DNA from: Corynebacterium comes
GTDB taxonomy: Bacteria > Actinomycetota > Actinomycetes > Mycobacteriales > Mycobacteriaceae
NCBI RefSeq assembly: GCF_009734405.1
Contig: NZ_CP046453.1
Coordinates: 2,480,001-2,544,000, forward strand
Reading direction: 5' to 3'
DNA: 64,000 nt
The position numbers and the translations under genes were made by a program. Under the pieces are notes generated by a model. That model did not search any database. It was not told the origin of the DNA and saw only the letters and a list, made by a program, of their open reading frames with translations. Positions 1 to 8,234 of this stretch are shown in pieces; positions within the stretch are counted from its first letter, which is position 1; every line of letters begins with the position of its first letter.

Positions 1-658
1 GTCGAAGTCCGTCGATCTGGTGTGCCAGACACTCGAGGGCTACGCCATCCGCGAGCCGAAGGGCGCCGCCCACAAGTTGTACCTGCACTTCTTCGAGTCC
101 CCGGTGGAGATCCTCGGCGAGGACGGGCATGTCGTCGGGCTGAAGACCGAGCGCACCGAGCTGGACGGCACCGGCCATGTCCGCGGTACCGGCAAGTTCA
201 CCACCTGGGATCTCCAGTCGGTGTACCGCGCCGTCGGTTACCGCTCCGAGCCCGTCAATGGTGTGCCTTTCGACGCCGAAAGGGCCGTCATTCCCAACGA
301 CGGCGGCCGGGTCCTCGACCCCGCCACCGAGGCACCGGTCCAGGGTCTGTACGCCACCGGTTGGATCAAGCGCGGTCCCGTCGGCCTGATCGGCAACACC
401 AAGTCTGACGCGAAGGACACCACGACCATGCTGCTCGAGGACTTCGCCGCAGGTCGCCTCAGCTCCCCTGCCCGGCCGGAGCCCGAGGCCATCCTGGAGC
501 TTCTCGACGCCCGCGGGATCGCCGTCACCACCTGGGAGGGCTGGTACAACCTTGACGCCGCCGAGCGTTCGCTCGGCGCGGCCGAGGGCCGTGAGCGCAA
601 GAAGATCGTCGAGTGGGACGAGATGGTCATCTCCTCGCACCCCGAGTACGAGATCTAG
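1..658 (+). CDS. fprA: Ferredoxin/adrenodoxin-type NADP+ reductase, 3' part only
   Basis: The gene is cut by the left edge; the reading frame starts at base 2 and runs to a TAG at 656-658. The C-terminal 218 residues carry the FprA-family blocks YRAVGY, IPNDGG, LYATGWIKRGP and IGNTKSDA, where NADP(H) and FAD are bound. FprA passes electrons between NADPH and ferredoxins. The same blocks recur in the gene at 62751-64000, so the window holds two paralogues of one family. In C. glutamicum one copy (fprA) is not near the sulfur genes and the other (fpr2) is; this is taken to be the first. Family call is firm; the symbol rests on gene order. Confidence 0.9.
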   Translation, partial: SKSVDLVCQTLEGYAIREPKGAAHKLYLHFFESPVEILGEDGHVVGLKTERTELDGTGHVRGTGKFTTWDLQSVYRAVGYRSEPVNGVPFDAERAVIPNDGGRVLDPATEAPVQGLYATGWIKRGPVGLIGNTKSDAKDTTTMLLEDFAAGRLSSPARPEPEAILELLDARGIAVTTWEGWYNLDAAERSLGAAEGRERKKIVEWDEMVISSHPEYEI

Positions 659-705
659 CCAAGCCCATTCCACCTGCCCGGGCCTGTAGTTACGATGGAG
701 GCAAC

Positions 706-725
706 GTCCCGGGACTGTCCGGGAC
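706..725 (+). other. Short GC hairpin between fprA and the MFS gene
   Basis: GTCCCGG and CCGGGAC can pair over a six-base loop (7-bp stem). There is no T-run, so this is a weak terminator candidate or a 5' leader structure for the gene at 752. A possible -10 (TACGAT) lies at 690-695, just upstream. Confidence 0.3.
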
Positions 726-751
726 CCGGCCACGGTAGCTAAGGAAGCCCT

Positions 752-2242
752 ATGTCGACGTCCTCCTTCACCGGCTCCAACCGCACGCTGACCGGCCTCG
801 TCCTGGCGGTCCTCACCTTCTGGTTGTTCGCCCAGTCGGCGCTGAACATCGGCCCCGTGATGGCCACCGACACGGGACTTCCCCAGACCACCATGAACAC
901 GGCGATTTCTCTGGCCGCCCTGTTCGCCGGCATGTTCGTCGTCATCGCAGGTGGTTTCGCCGACCGGATGGGTCGGGTGAGGTTCCTCTTCATCGGCCTG
1001 GCGATCAACATCGTCGGCTCACTGCTGGTCGCCGGCGCATTCGGGGGGCTTGCCGCACCGATGATGATCGGGGGTCGGGCCCTGCAGGGGCTGGCGGCGG
1101 CGTTCATCATGCCGACCTCCCTGGCCCTGGTGAAGGCGTACTGGATCGGCGAGGACCGTCAGCGGGCGGTCTCCATGTGGTCGATCGGCGCGTTCGGAGG
1201 TTCCGGCCTCGCGGCCATAGTCGGCGGCTTTCTCACCGGCACCGCCATCGGCTGGCGGGGGTTGTTCGTGCTCAGCGCAGTCGTGGCGGTGCTGGCGATG
1301 TGGCTGATCCGTCCGATGCCGGAATCGAGGCCGGCGGCCGGGATGGACAAGAAGCTGGACGTCCCCGGCATCGCCTCGTTCCTCATCGCGCTGCTGAGCG
1401 CCCAGATCGTGGCCACGCAGGGCTCCCGGCTGGGATGGACCAGCCCCGTGGTCCTGACGCTGGCGGTGGTGTGCGTGATCGCCCTGGTCATCTTCTTTCG
1501 GGTGGAGTCCGGAAACAACAACGCCTTCATCGACTTCCGGCTGTTCCGCAGCCGCTCCTTCTCAGGCGCGGTGCTGGCGAATTTTCTCATGAACTCGTGC
1601 ATCGGCGTCATGACGGTCGCCCTGTGGATGCTGCAGTTCGCCGGCGGGCTCTCCCCCGCCACGGCCGGCTACGTCACGGTGGGTTACGCGGTGTTCGTCA
1701 TTGCCTTCATCCGCGTCGGCGAGAAACTGCTGCAGAAGCTCGGCCCCCGGAAGCCCATGGCCCTCGGCGCGGCCACGATGTTCATCGCGATCCTGCTGCT
1801 GGGATTCACCAACCTGTACGCCACCTCGTACATCGTGCTGGCCGCGATCGGATTTTCCCTGTTCGGTCTCGGCCTCGCGTTCTTCGCCACCCCCGCGACG
1901 GACACCGCGCTGTCCTCCCTCCCGGACGAGTACGCCGGTTCCGGCGCGGGTCTGTTCAAGATGGCGTCCTCGCTCGGCGCGGCGTTCGGCCTGGCGGGCT
2001 CCACCTCGATCTTCACCGCCCTGCAGGACAACGGGGTTCCCTGGCTGAGCCAGACCATCGACTTCGTCGGCCGACAGGACAATGTCGCGCTGCGGGAGGC
2101 CGGCATGGTCGGCATCGCCTTCAATGCACTTCTGGCGGTGGTCGCCCTCGTGGCGATCCTCGTCATCGTGCCGCGTCAGAAGCGCCCTCCGGAAGTCATC
2201 GCCATCGAGCCCCACCCGGAAAAGCGCCCCGTGAAGAACTAG
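752..2242 (+). CDS. MFS efflux transporter, DHA2-like
   Basis: A 496-residue integral membrane protein, long enough for the 14-segment drug:H+ antiporter (DHA2/QacA-like) branch of the major facilitator superfamily. Near residues 60-75 is the MFS loop 2-3 type sequence GGFADRMGRVRF, followed by a glycine- and proline-containing helix (GRALQGL, MPTSL) and WRGLFVLSA after the antiporter-motif region. An AAGGAAG ribosome site lies 8 bases before the ATG. Its 3' end overlaps the convergent secreted-protein gene by four bases. Substrate cannot be told from sequence; export of a drug or metabolite is the family expectation. Confidence 0.85.
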   Translation: MSTSSFTGSNRTLTGLVLAVLTFWLFAQSALNIGPVMATDTGLPQTTMNTAISLAALFAGMFVVIAGGFADRMGRVRFLFIGLAINIVGSLLVAGAFGGLAAPMMIGGRALQGLAAAFIMPTSLALVKAYWIGEDRQRAVSMWSIGAFGGSGLAAIVGGFLTGTAIGWRGLFVLSAVVAVLAMWLIRPMPESRPAAGMDKKLDVPGIASFLIALLSAQIVATQGSRLGWTSPVVLTLAVVCVIALVIFFRVESGNNNAFIDFRLFRSRSFSGAVLANFLMNSCIGVMTVALWMLQFAGGLSPATAGYVTVGYAVFVIAFIRVGEKLLQKLGPRKPMALGAATMFIAILLLGFTNLYATSYIVLAAIGFSLFGLGLAFFATPATDTALSSLPDEYAGSGAGLFKMASSLGAAFGLAGSTSIFTALQDNGVPWLSQTIDFVGRQDNVALREAGMVGIAFNALLAVVALVAILVIVPRQKRPPEVIAIEPHPEKRPVKN

Positions 2243-2730
2243 AAGCGGATGCCCAGGTTGGCCAGGACGTCGCGAAGCCAGTTGATCACGGGAGCAACGG
2301 AGTCCGGAACCTGGATGGCCTGGCCCGCAACGGTCACGGTGTTGGCGGGAGCCTGCTGGCCTCCCTGCGGGGCGGTGGTGTTCTGGCGAACCTGCTGGGC
2401 CGGCGCCTGGGCCTGGTTGTTCTGGCCGGCGGGGGTGTTCACGCCGCCGCCGAGGAGGCCGCAGCGGTGGGCGGCTTCGTCGACACGCGAGAGTGCGTCG
2501 CGGATCTCGCCGCCGCGCGGGTGGAAGTTGGCAGCCAGGAGCGCCTGGTTGCGCTTACCCTGATAGTCACCGGCGTCGGTCCAGTAGTTATTGGCCTGCT
2601 GGCAGGAGATCTGGCCCGCCGGGATGGCCGCGAGGTAGGAGTCCACGACATCAGCGTGGGCGATGGCGGGGGTAGTGGCTACGAGGCCCGCGACAGCGAG
2701 CGAGGTCAGGGTATTCCGAAACTTATGCAT
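2239..2730 (-). CDS. Small secreted protein with Sec signal peptide
   Basis: About 163 residues from the MHKFRN start; an ATG three codons upstream (2739) is equally possible and neither has a strong ribosome site. The N-terminus is a typical Sec signal: basic start, hydrophobic core, cleavage expected after AIAHA. The mature part has two cysteines (ISCQQ and HRCGLL) that could form a disulfide, then a low-complexity Gln/Ala/Pro/Asn linker and a short hydrophobic C-terminus. I do not recognise a named family. It lies downstream of purA-purT on the same strand with about 150 bases between. Function unknown. Confidence 0.75.
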   Translation of the reverse strand: MHKFRNTLTSLAVAGLVATTPAIAHADVVDSYLAAIPAGQISCQQANNYWTDAGDYQGKRNQALLAANFHPRGGEIRDALSRVDEAAHRCGLLGGGVNTPAGQNNQAQAPAQQVRQNTTAPQGGQQAPANTVTVAGQAIQVPDSVAPVINWLRDVLANLGIRF

Positions 2731-2880
2731 GCTGACCATGAAACCACACGTCGCTGAATTCGGCCGGGTGCGGAGAGGTTTCTCCGGCGGCACAGGGGTG
2801 GCCACGTCTTCGACGCACGCCATCGCGGCGCCCGCCGGACCCGTCATGCCGCGCCTGCGCTGGGGCGATGGCGCCCGCGG

Positions 2881-3924
2881 CTAGGCGCAGCCCTGTTCGG
2901 CGATGCGGGAGGCGCGGTCCCGGGCCTCGTCGACCGACTCGGCCGTGGCCAGGGCCACGCCACGTTCGCCCTCCAGGCGCAGGTCAGACTCCGGCACGGA
3001 CAGTGCGGCGGCCGGGTCGGAGAGCTCCTCGTAGAGCATCGTGCACGCGCCCGGGGAGACCAGGGTCGTGTCGATGGGTAATCCGAGGATTGCGCGGGCG
3101 TGCAGGTCGTACTGGGAGAAACGCTGCGAGCACATGGTCACCGCACCCGCTTCGTGGGGGCGGGGGGTGACCGCGGAGAAATAGACGTCGTCGCCCGCGA
3201 CGAACATCTCCACGGCATAGAGCCCCCGGCCCCCGAGCGCATTGGTGATACGCGCCGCCATGGAGCGGGCGTTCTCCAGGGCCCGCTGGCCCAGGGCCAT
3301 GGGCTGCCAGGCACTCTGGAGGCGCCCTTCGCGGTGAATGTGGCCGACAGGTTCGCAGAACCAGGTCGACAGCTTCCCCGTCGCCGGGTCAATGGACCGG
3401 ACGGCCAGCAGGGTGAGTTCATGGTCGAAGTCGACGAAACGCTCCACGATCCTGCGCCGATCGTCTTCTGCGGCGTCGAGGTCATCCATGGAACGGACGA
3501 CGGTGTGGCCGCGGCCGGAGGAGAACTTCGCCGGCTTCACGATGCACGGCAGCCCCAGTTCCTCGACCGCACTCCTCAACTCCGCGGTCGTGTCCGCGAA
3601 ACGGTAGGCGGTGGTCGGCAGTCCGAGGTCCTCGTTGGCCACCCGGCGCAACGTGTCACGTGCGAGGGTGAGCGCGCAACCCTTCGCGGAGGGCACCACA
3701 CCCACGCCCTGTTTCTCCAGTTCGACGAGCATCTCGACGTCGACGTCCTCCACCAACGGCACCACGTGGTCGACGCCGTGCTCCTCAACGAGATGCCGCA
3801 GCGCCACCCCGTCAGCCGCCACGTCTGCGGGGGCATGGTGGACGGTGACACCGAGGCGTCGGAAAGCGGCGGTGAGCTCCTCGACGTAGCCGCCGGAGCC
3901 GAGCAGGAGGACGGAGACGGCCAT
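2881..3924 (-). CDS. purT: Formate-dependent GAR transformylase PurT
   Basis: ATP-grasp enzyme that ligates formate to glycinamide ribonucleotide in purine synthesis, independent of folate. Visible family blocks are LLLGSGG at the N-terminus, the ATP-grasp core PCIVKPAKFSSGRGHT near residue 130, SAWQPMAL, ALGGRGLYAVEMFV, and the C-terminal SAVTPRPHEAGAVTM. At 347 residues it is shorter than the E. coli enzyme (about 392), mainly at the N-terminus and in mid loops, but the catalytic blocks are present. It starts three bases after the purA stop, so the two purine genes are probably co-transcribed. Confidence 0.92.
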   Translation of the reverse strand: MAVSVLLLGSGGYVEELTAAFRRLGVTVHHAPADVAADGVALRHLVEEHGVDHVVPLVEDVDVEMLVELEKQGVGVVPSAKGCALTLARDTLRRVANEDLGLPTTAYRFADTTAELRSAVEELGLPCIVKPAKFSSGRGHTVVRSMDDLDAAEDDRRRIVERFVDFDHELTLLAVRSIDPATGKLSTWFCEPVGHIHREGRLQSAWQPMALGQRALENARSMAARITNALGGRGLYAVEMFVAGDDVYFSAVTPRPHEAGAVTMCSQRFSQYDLHARAILGLPIDTTLVSPGACTMLYEELSDPAAALSVPESDLRLEGERGVALATAESVDEARDRASRIAEQGCA

Positions 3925-3927
3925 GGT

Positions 3928-5217
3928 CTAGTCCGCCAGGACGTCGTGGCGCACGATCGTCTGGTCGCGGCCCGGGCCGACGCCGATGTAGGACATGCGG
4001 CAACCGGAGAGCTCCTCCAGGCGCAGCACGTAGTCCTGCGCCTTCTGCGGCAGCTCCTCGAAGGTGGTGCAGCCGGTGATGTCCTCATCCCAGGCGGGCA
4101 TGGTCTCGAAGATCGGCTCCGCGTGGTGGAACTGGGACTGGGTCAGCGGCATCTCGTCGAAACGCTCACCGTCGACGTCGTAGGCCACGCAGATCGGGAT
4201 CTCGCCGATGCCGGTGAGCACGTCCAGCTTGGTCAGGAAATAGTCGGTGAAACCGTTCACGCGGGAGGCGTAGCGGGCGATGACCGAGTCATACCAGCCG
4301 CAGCGACGCTTGCGGCCGGTGTTCACGCCGACCTCACCGCCGACGGTCTGGAGGTACTCGCCCCACTTGTCGAACAGCTCCGTCGGGAACGGTCCCGCAC
4401 CCACGCGGGTGGTGTACGCCTTGATGATGCCCAGGCTGGTGGTGATGCGGGTCGGGCCGATACCGGAACCGACGCTGGCGCCGCCGGCGGTCGGGTTCGA
4501 GGAGGTGACGAACGGGTAGGTGCCGTGGTCGACGTCGAGCATCGTGGCCTGGCCGCCCTCCATGAGGACGCTCTTGCCCTCGTCGAGGGCCTTGTTCAGC
4601 ACGTACTCCGAGTCGATGACCATCGGGCGCAGGCGCTCCGCGTAGGACAGGAAGTACTGGACGATCTCGTCCGGGTCGATCGCCTTGCGGTTGTACATCT
4701 TCACCAGGATCTGGTTCTTCACGTCCAGCGCGGAGGTGACCTTCTGGCGCAGGATCGACTCGTCGAAGATGTCCTGCACACGGATGCCCATACGCGAGAC
4801 CTTGTCGGCGTAGGCCGGGCCGATGCCCCGACCGGTGGTGCCGATCGCGCGCTTGCCCAGGAATCGCTCCTGCACCCGGTCCATCACCTGGTGGTAGGGG
4901 GCGACGAGGTGGGCGTTGGCGGAGATGCGCAGACGCTCCGGGTTCGCCCCGCGGGCCACCAGACCGTCGATCTCCTCGAAGAGGGCCTCGAGGTTGATGA
5001 CGACGCCGTTGCCCAGAATCGGGACGGCGTTCTCCGAGAGCACGCCCGCGGGCAGCAGCTTGAGTTCGTACTTCTCGCCGCCGACGACGACGGTGTGGCC
5101 GGCGTTGTTGCCGCCGTTGGGCTTGACCACGTAGTCAACTTCGCCGCCCAGGATGTCGGTGGCCTTACCCTTGCCTTCATCGCCCCACTGGGCACCGACG
5201 ATCACGATTGCAGCCAT
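3928..5217 (-). CDS. purA: Adenylosuccinate synthetase
   Basis: Converts IMP, aspartate and GTP to adenylosuccinate, the first step towards AMP. The ATG at 5217 gives [18 protein letters not shown], the classic PurA N-terminus with its GTP-binding loop, and a normal length of 429 residues. Further signature blocks are [11 protein letters not shown], the switch-like [11 protein letters not shown], and C-terminal VGPGRDQTI. The open frame extends upstream of 5217, but that extension is unlike PurA. GGAAG lies about ten bases upstream. Leads the purA-purT pair. Confidence 0.97.
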   Translation of the reverse strand: MAAIVIVGAQWGDEGKGKATDILGGEVDYVVKPNGGNNAGHTVVVGGEKYELKLLPAGVLSENAVPILGNGVVINLEALFEEIDGLVARGANPERLRISANAHLVAPYHQVMDRVQERFLGKRAIGTTGRGIGPAYADKVSRMGIRVQDIFDESILRQKVTSALDVKNQILVKMYNRKAIDPDEIVQYFLSYAERLRPMVIDSEYVLNKALDEGKSVLMEGGQATMLDVDHGTYPFVTSSNPTAGGASVGSGIGPTRITTSLGIIKAYTTRVGAGPFPTELFDKWGEYLQTVGGEVGVNTGRKRRCGWYDSVIARYASRVNGFTDYFLTKLDVLTGIGEIPICVAYDVDGERFDEMPLTQSQFHHAEPIFETMPAWDEDITGCTTFEELPQKAQDYVLRLEELSGCRMSYIGVGPGRDQTIVRHDVLAD

Positions 5218-5306
5218 CTTTGGGTCACTTCCGCTCAAGTTTCGGGAACGCGTGACTGGTTGCAGCCACGGACGGCTTACCATTCTACTCCCTCGCCAGC
5301 CCCTTG

Positions 5307-5321
5307 TACTATCAAACCCCA
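5307..5321 (+). promoter_or_regulatory. Possible -10 of a leaderless promoter
   Basis: TACTAT at 5307-5312 ends eight bases before the ATG at 5321, and no ribosome-binding purine tract lies between (the spacer reads CAAACCCC). That spacing would put the transcript start at or close to the A of the start codon. I see no good -35. Confidence 0.35.
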
Positions 5322-6169
5322 TGCGAGTGCTCATCCTACGCTGCGGCGACACACCTGTTCCGGCGGATCTCCCCGGAACCGTCCTCAACGTGCCCGCCAT
5401 TCCGGGCCGTCGGGACCTCAAGCTTCTCGACGCCGCCGCCGCCGACCTCCTCCCCACCGACCCGACCCCCTCACTGGATGAGATTTCCGCCCAGCCGGAC
5501 GTCCCCCACCTGGGTACACCGGGCCGGGCGCCACAGGCCGGGCACCTGCCGGAGCCGCTGCGCGTGATCGTCGCCGGCTCCGACGCGGCCCTCTCCGCGG
5601 TGCTGACCAGAATGATGCGCGGTGACTACCTCTGGGCCGAGGTCGGACTGGTTCCCGTCGGCGAATCCTCGGTCGCCCGGAACTGGGGCCTGGAGCAGGT
5701 CGACGCCTGGCAGGTGGCGCTGAACGGTGCAGCCAATCCCGTGCCCCTCATCCGCTCCGATCTCGGCATCGCCCTCGCCGGCTCCGCCACGATCCGCTCC
5801 TGGGACGACGGCGAGTTCACCGGCGAGATCATCGTCGACGACCAGGTGCTGGTCCGGCACGAAGCACGCGACGGCATCCACTTCAACGGAGTCTTCGGCG
5901 CCCGCCTCGTTCCCATGGTTGACGCCCCCGGCATCGCCGCCGTCCGAGCCACCGCGCCAGAAAAATTGTCACTGACCTGGCGGGAGAAGATCGCCCATCG
6001 ATTGACGGGCTCTTCCCTCCTCGATCCGGACTCACTCGCGACCGGCCGCGCCGTGCAGGCCGGCGGTCCCTCACTCGCCGTGACCATCGACGGCGTCAGG
6101 CACAAACGCCCCCTGGAGCGCGTCACCTTTTACCGCCACCTGAGGGATCTTCAAGCCATTCGGCCATAA
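5321..6169 (+). CDS. Conserved corynebacterial hypothetical protein
   Basis: 282 residues, soluble, no signal peptide. Start chosen at [10 protein letters not shown] because the upstream frame overlaps purA antisense and is poor in codon character. The middle ([19 protein letters not shown]) followed by a small beta-rich domain ([29 protein letters not shown]) vaguely recalls the two-domain layout of diacylglycerol-kinase-like proteins, but the GGDGT loop is absent, so I do not assign that activity. It is divergent from purA. A matching gene sits at this place in C. glutamicum as I remember it. Function unknown. Confidence 0.8.
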   Translation: MRVLILRCGDTPVPADLPGTVLNVPAIPGRRDLKLLDAAAADLLPTDPTPSLDEISAQPDVPHLGTPGRAPQAGHLPEPLRVIVAGSDAALSAVLTRMMRGDYLWAEVGLVPVGESSVARNWGLEQVDAWQVALNGAANPVPLIRSDLGIALAGSATIRSWDDGEFTGEIIVDDQVLVRHEARDGIHFNGVFGARLVPMVDAPGIAAVRATAPEKLSLTWREKIAHRLTGSSLLDPDSLATGRAVQAGGPSLAVTIDGVRHKRPLERVTFYRHLRDLQAIRP

Positions 6170-6185
6170 TGTGATTAATATCACT
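6170..6185 (+). promoter_or_regulatory. GlxR/CRP-type operator, upstream of first PRC-barrel gene
   Basis: TGTGA-TTAATA-TCACT matches the GlxR consensus TGTGA-N6-TCACA at nine of ten positions. It starts at the stop of the preceding gene and lies about 230 bases before the first PRC-barrel ATG. GlxR is the cAMP-responsive global regulator of corynebacteria; binding here is inferred. Confidence 0.6.
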
Positions 6186-6371
6186 CATCACCTTAGGTAC
6201 GGAAGGGTATCCATACCACCCGAGACCGGGGCGGAGACTATTAGCCCACAACCTTCTGAACAGCGGAAACCTCCCCCAATCGGGAAAGCTCGCGGGCATT
6301 ATACCGGCAGGAAAGCGAAAAACAAGATCTTTCAGGCGGCTTCCAGAAACCAGGACAGGGGTGCTACGGGG

Positions 6372-6387
6372 ACCCTAATGTCAGGGT
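6372..6387 (+). other. Small inverted repeat in the PRC-barrel 5' leader
   Basis: ACCCT and AGGGT flank AATGTC about 30 bases before the ATG at 6416. The remaining 6186-6371 interval holds a second small palindrome (GGTATCCATACC, 6206-6217) and no credible gene. Confidence 0.3.
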
Positions 6388-6415
6388 TACAGACCCGCGC
6401 GAAAGGACTTTGAAC

Positions 6416-7024
6416 ATGAGTCACCGCAGCATCAGCCAGCTCGGCCACGCGACTGCCTACGACCGCGACGGCCACAAGCTCGGCCACGTCAAGGAAATCT
6501 ACATCAACAACCAGACCGGCGAACCCGACTACGCGGAGGTGAGCCACGGCCTGTTCGGCCTACGTTCCAGCATCGTCCCCCTCCGCGGCCACACCCTCGA
6601 GGACCGGACCCTTACGCTCGCCTTCAGCAAGGACCTGATCAAGGATGCCCCGCCGATCACAAAGGAAGAGCATCTACCCAAGCGGCGGGGCGAGCACGAC
6701 GCGATCTGTGACTACTACGGCCTTGCATTTGTCGACGACGTCCACAGCTACACGGATGAGCCCCTCGATTATTCGACCGGCCAGCTCGACGACGGCCACA
6801 CCACACGCGGCTTCGGCGACGGACCCCTCCACGGCGGCTCCGCAGACCGCCTGCGGGCAATCTCCGACCATGAGCTCGGCCTTGACCAGACCCCGGAGGA
6901 CCGCGCGATGCGCGGCACCAGTGCGCACGGCATGAGCGACGAGCCCCGCGAGTACAGGCGCGGCCTGGACAGCTCCACCCCCACAGAACCTGCAGGCGAC
7001 GAGCCCGGCGGGCATGTCACCTGA
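6416..7024 (+). CDS. PRC-barrel domain protein, copy 1
   Basis: 202 residues. The first 75 or so form a PRC-barrel: AYDRDGHKLGHVKEIYINN, then SIVPLRGHTLEDRTLTLAFSKDLIKDAPPI. The rest is acidic and polar, with a C-terminal block DHELGLDQTPEDRAMRGTSA that is identical in the next gene. An ATG at 6416 with AAAGGA eight bases before is preferred over the in-frame TTG at 6410. No signal peptide or membrane segment. PRC-barrels occur in photosynthetic reaction centres, RimM and many actinobacterial stress proteins; the cellular role here is not known. It forms a tandem pair with 7459-8172, each unit having its own terminator and GlxR-like site. Confidence 0.85.
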   Translation: MSHRSISQLGHATAYDRDGHKLGHVKEIYINNQTGEPDYAEVSHGLFGLRSSIVPLRGHTLEDRTLTLAFSKDLIKDAPPITKEEHLPKRRGEHDAICDYYGLAFVDDVHSYTDEPLDYSTGQLDDGHTTRGFGDGPLHGGSADRLRAISDHELGLDQTPEDRAMRGTSAHGMSDEPREYRRGLDSSTPTEPAGDEPGGHVT

Positions 7025-7110
7025 AAAGACTTGTCACACAGTGTGAAGTCTGCATGAGAGCTTCGCATTATGTGGCAGATCGCCCGGAGCGGATCGCTTC
7101 AGGCGGCAGA

Positions 7111-7146
7111 ATACGGCGCCCCTGGATAAGGCGTCGTATTTTGTTT
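7111..7146 (+). terminator. Rho-independent terminator after PRC copy 1
   Basis: ATACGGCGCC pairs with GGCGTCGTAT (one G-T pair) over a nine-base loop and is followed directly by TTTGTTTT. It lies about 90 bases after the stop at 7024. Confidence 0.8.
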
Positions 7147-7186
7147 TACGCCACCTCCAAGCACATCCAGTTGAACATTTTCCATA

Positions 7187-7202
7187 TGTGATTAAGGTCA
7201 CA
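7187..7202 (+). promoter_or_regulatory. Perfect GlxR/CRP consensus site, upstream of second PRC gene
   Basis: TGTGA-TTAAGG-TCACA matches the GlxR half-sites at all ten positions. It lies 257 bases before the ATG at 7459, a long distance like that of the first copy. The rest of the 7025-7458 interval holds the terminator at 7111 and no gene I can support. Confidence 0.7.
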
Positions 7203-7458
7203 CATCCTTCCCTGGAACATGGAGAGACGCAGATCACACCCTGGGCAGGGGGTGGGCAACCGGGCATCGAGAAGCATCGTCGCCGCTTAACCCATGAAAT
7301 TAAGAACATGTCACCTGATGGGCGCAGTGATTGTAATGACCAGGCAGCGGAATGCAAGGCCGTCCGTTGGCAGAGGGAGGATCGTGGCGAGAATGTGACG
7401 GGCGTCCCTACTGTCGGAATAACATCCGATTCATCAGAGGACGAGAGGAAACACCGCA

Positions 7459-8172
7459 ATGACACGTCACAGCATCCACGACCTCACCAATGCGACCGCC
7501 TACGACCGCAACGGCGACAAGCTCGGCAGCGTCAAGGAGGTCTACATCAATGACACCACCGGCCAGCCCGACTTCGCCGAGGTCGGCCACGGGCTCTTCG
7601 GACTCCAGTCCAGCATCGTGCCCCTCCGAGGCCACACCCTTGAAGGAGGCGACCTCAAGCTCGCCTTCACCAAGGACCTGATCAAGGACGCACCCTCCAT
7701 CAAGCATGATGAGCACCTCTCCGAAGAGGATCACGCCACCATTTACCGCCATTTCGGTCTGGAGAAGACCGTGGACGTCCACACCTACGGGCAGGAGGGA
7801 GCCGATCTCTCCGGCGATCGCTTCGACCGGGATCCTCTCCGCGGCGACGCTCCCCGCCTCGATGACGTCCCCCACAGCGGTGTCGGTGCCGATCGGGAGC
7901 GCGCAGTCTCCGACCACGAACTGGGCCTGGACCAGACCCCGGAAGACCGGGCGATGCGCGGCACCAGCGCGCACGGCATGAGCGACGAGCCCCGCGAGTA
8001 CAACCGGGACATCCGGGACACCGATCCGAGGCAGGAGGTCAGGGATCCTGATCGCCTCGCGGCAGACGAGTTCCGCGACCAACGCGCCAACCCCGGACCC
8101 CAGGGTCCCGTCGACGCAGACGGACGACCGCTGGCCGAGGGTGACGAGAACTACCCTCGCTCCAACTTCTGA
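7459..8172 (+). CDS. PRC-barrel domain protein, copy 2
   Basis: 237 residues, paralogue of the preceding gene. The PRC-barrel (AYDRNGDKLGSVKEVYINDT, then GHGLFGLQSSIVPLRGHTLE) is followed by an Asp/Arg-rich tail, the shared block DHELGLDQTPEDRAMRGTSA and an extra hydrophilic extension of about 45 residues ending SNF. GAGAGGAAA upstream serves as ribosome site. No signal peptide. The C-terminal block, which is outside the PRC fold, is better conserved between copies than the barrel, so it probably has a role of its own. Role unknown; a GlxR-controlled stress or stationary-phase protein is a guess. Confidence 0.85.
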   Translation: MTRHSIHDLTNATAYDRNGDKLGSVKEVYINDTTGQPDFAEVGHGLFGLQSSIVPLRGHTLEGGDLKLAFTKDLIKDAPSIKHDEHLSEEDHATIYRHFGLEKTVDVHTYGQEGADLSGDRFDRDPLRGDAPRLDDVPHSGVGADRERAVSDHELGLDQTPEDRAMRGTSAHGMSDEPREYNRDIRDTDPRQEVRDPDRLAADEFRDQRANPGPQGPVDADGRPLAEGDENYPRSNF

Positions 8173-8181
8173 CACCACCGG

Positions 8182-8214
8182 AACGACGCCCCTTCTTCAC
8201 GGGGCGTCGTTTCT
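8182..8214 (+). terminator. Rho-independent terminator after PRC copy 2
   Basis: AACGACGCCCC pairs perfectly with GGGGCGTCGTT over TTCTTCAC and runs into TTTCTGTT. Starts 10 bases after the stop; also lies 20 bases before the end of the convergent FUSC gene. Confidence 0.88.
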
Positions 8215-8234
8215 GTTGTGACCGGAAACGGCGG

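Noticed and set aside
6410-6415. TTG start for the first PRC gene
   Set aside because: The ATG at 6416 has correct spacing to AAAGGA; the TTG is too close.
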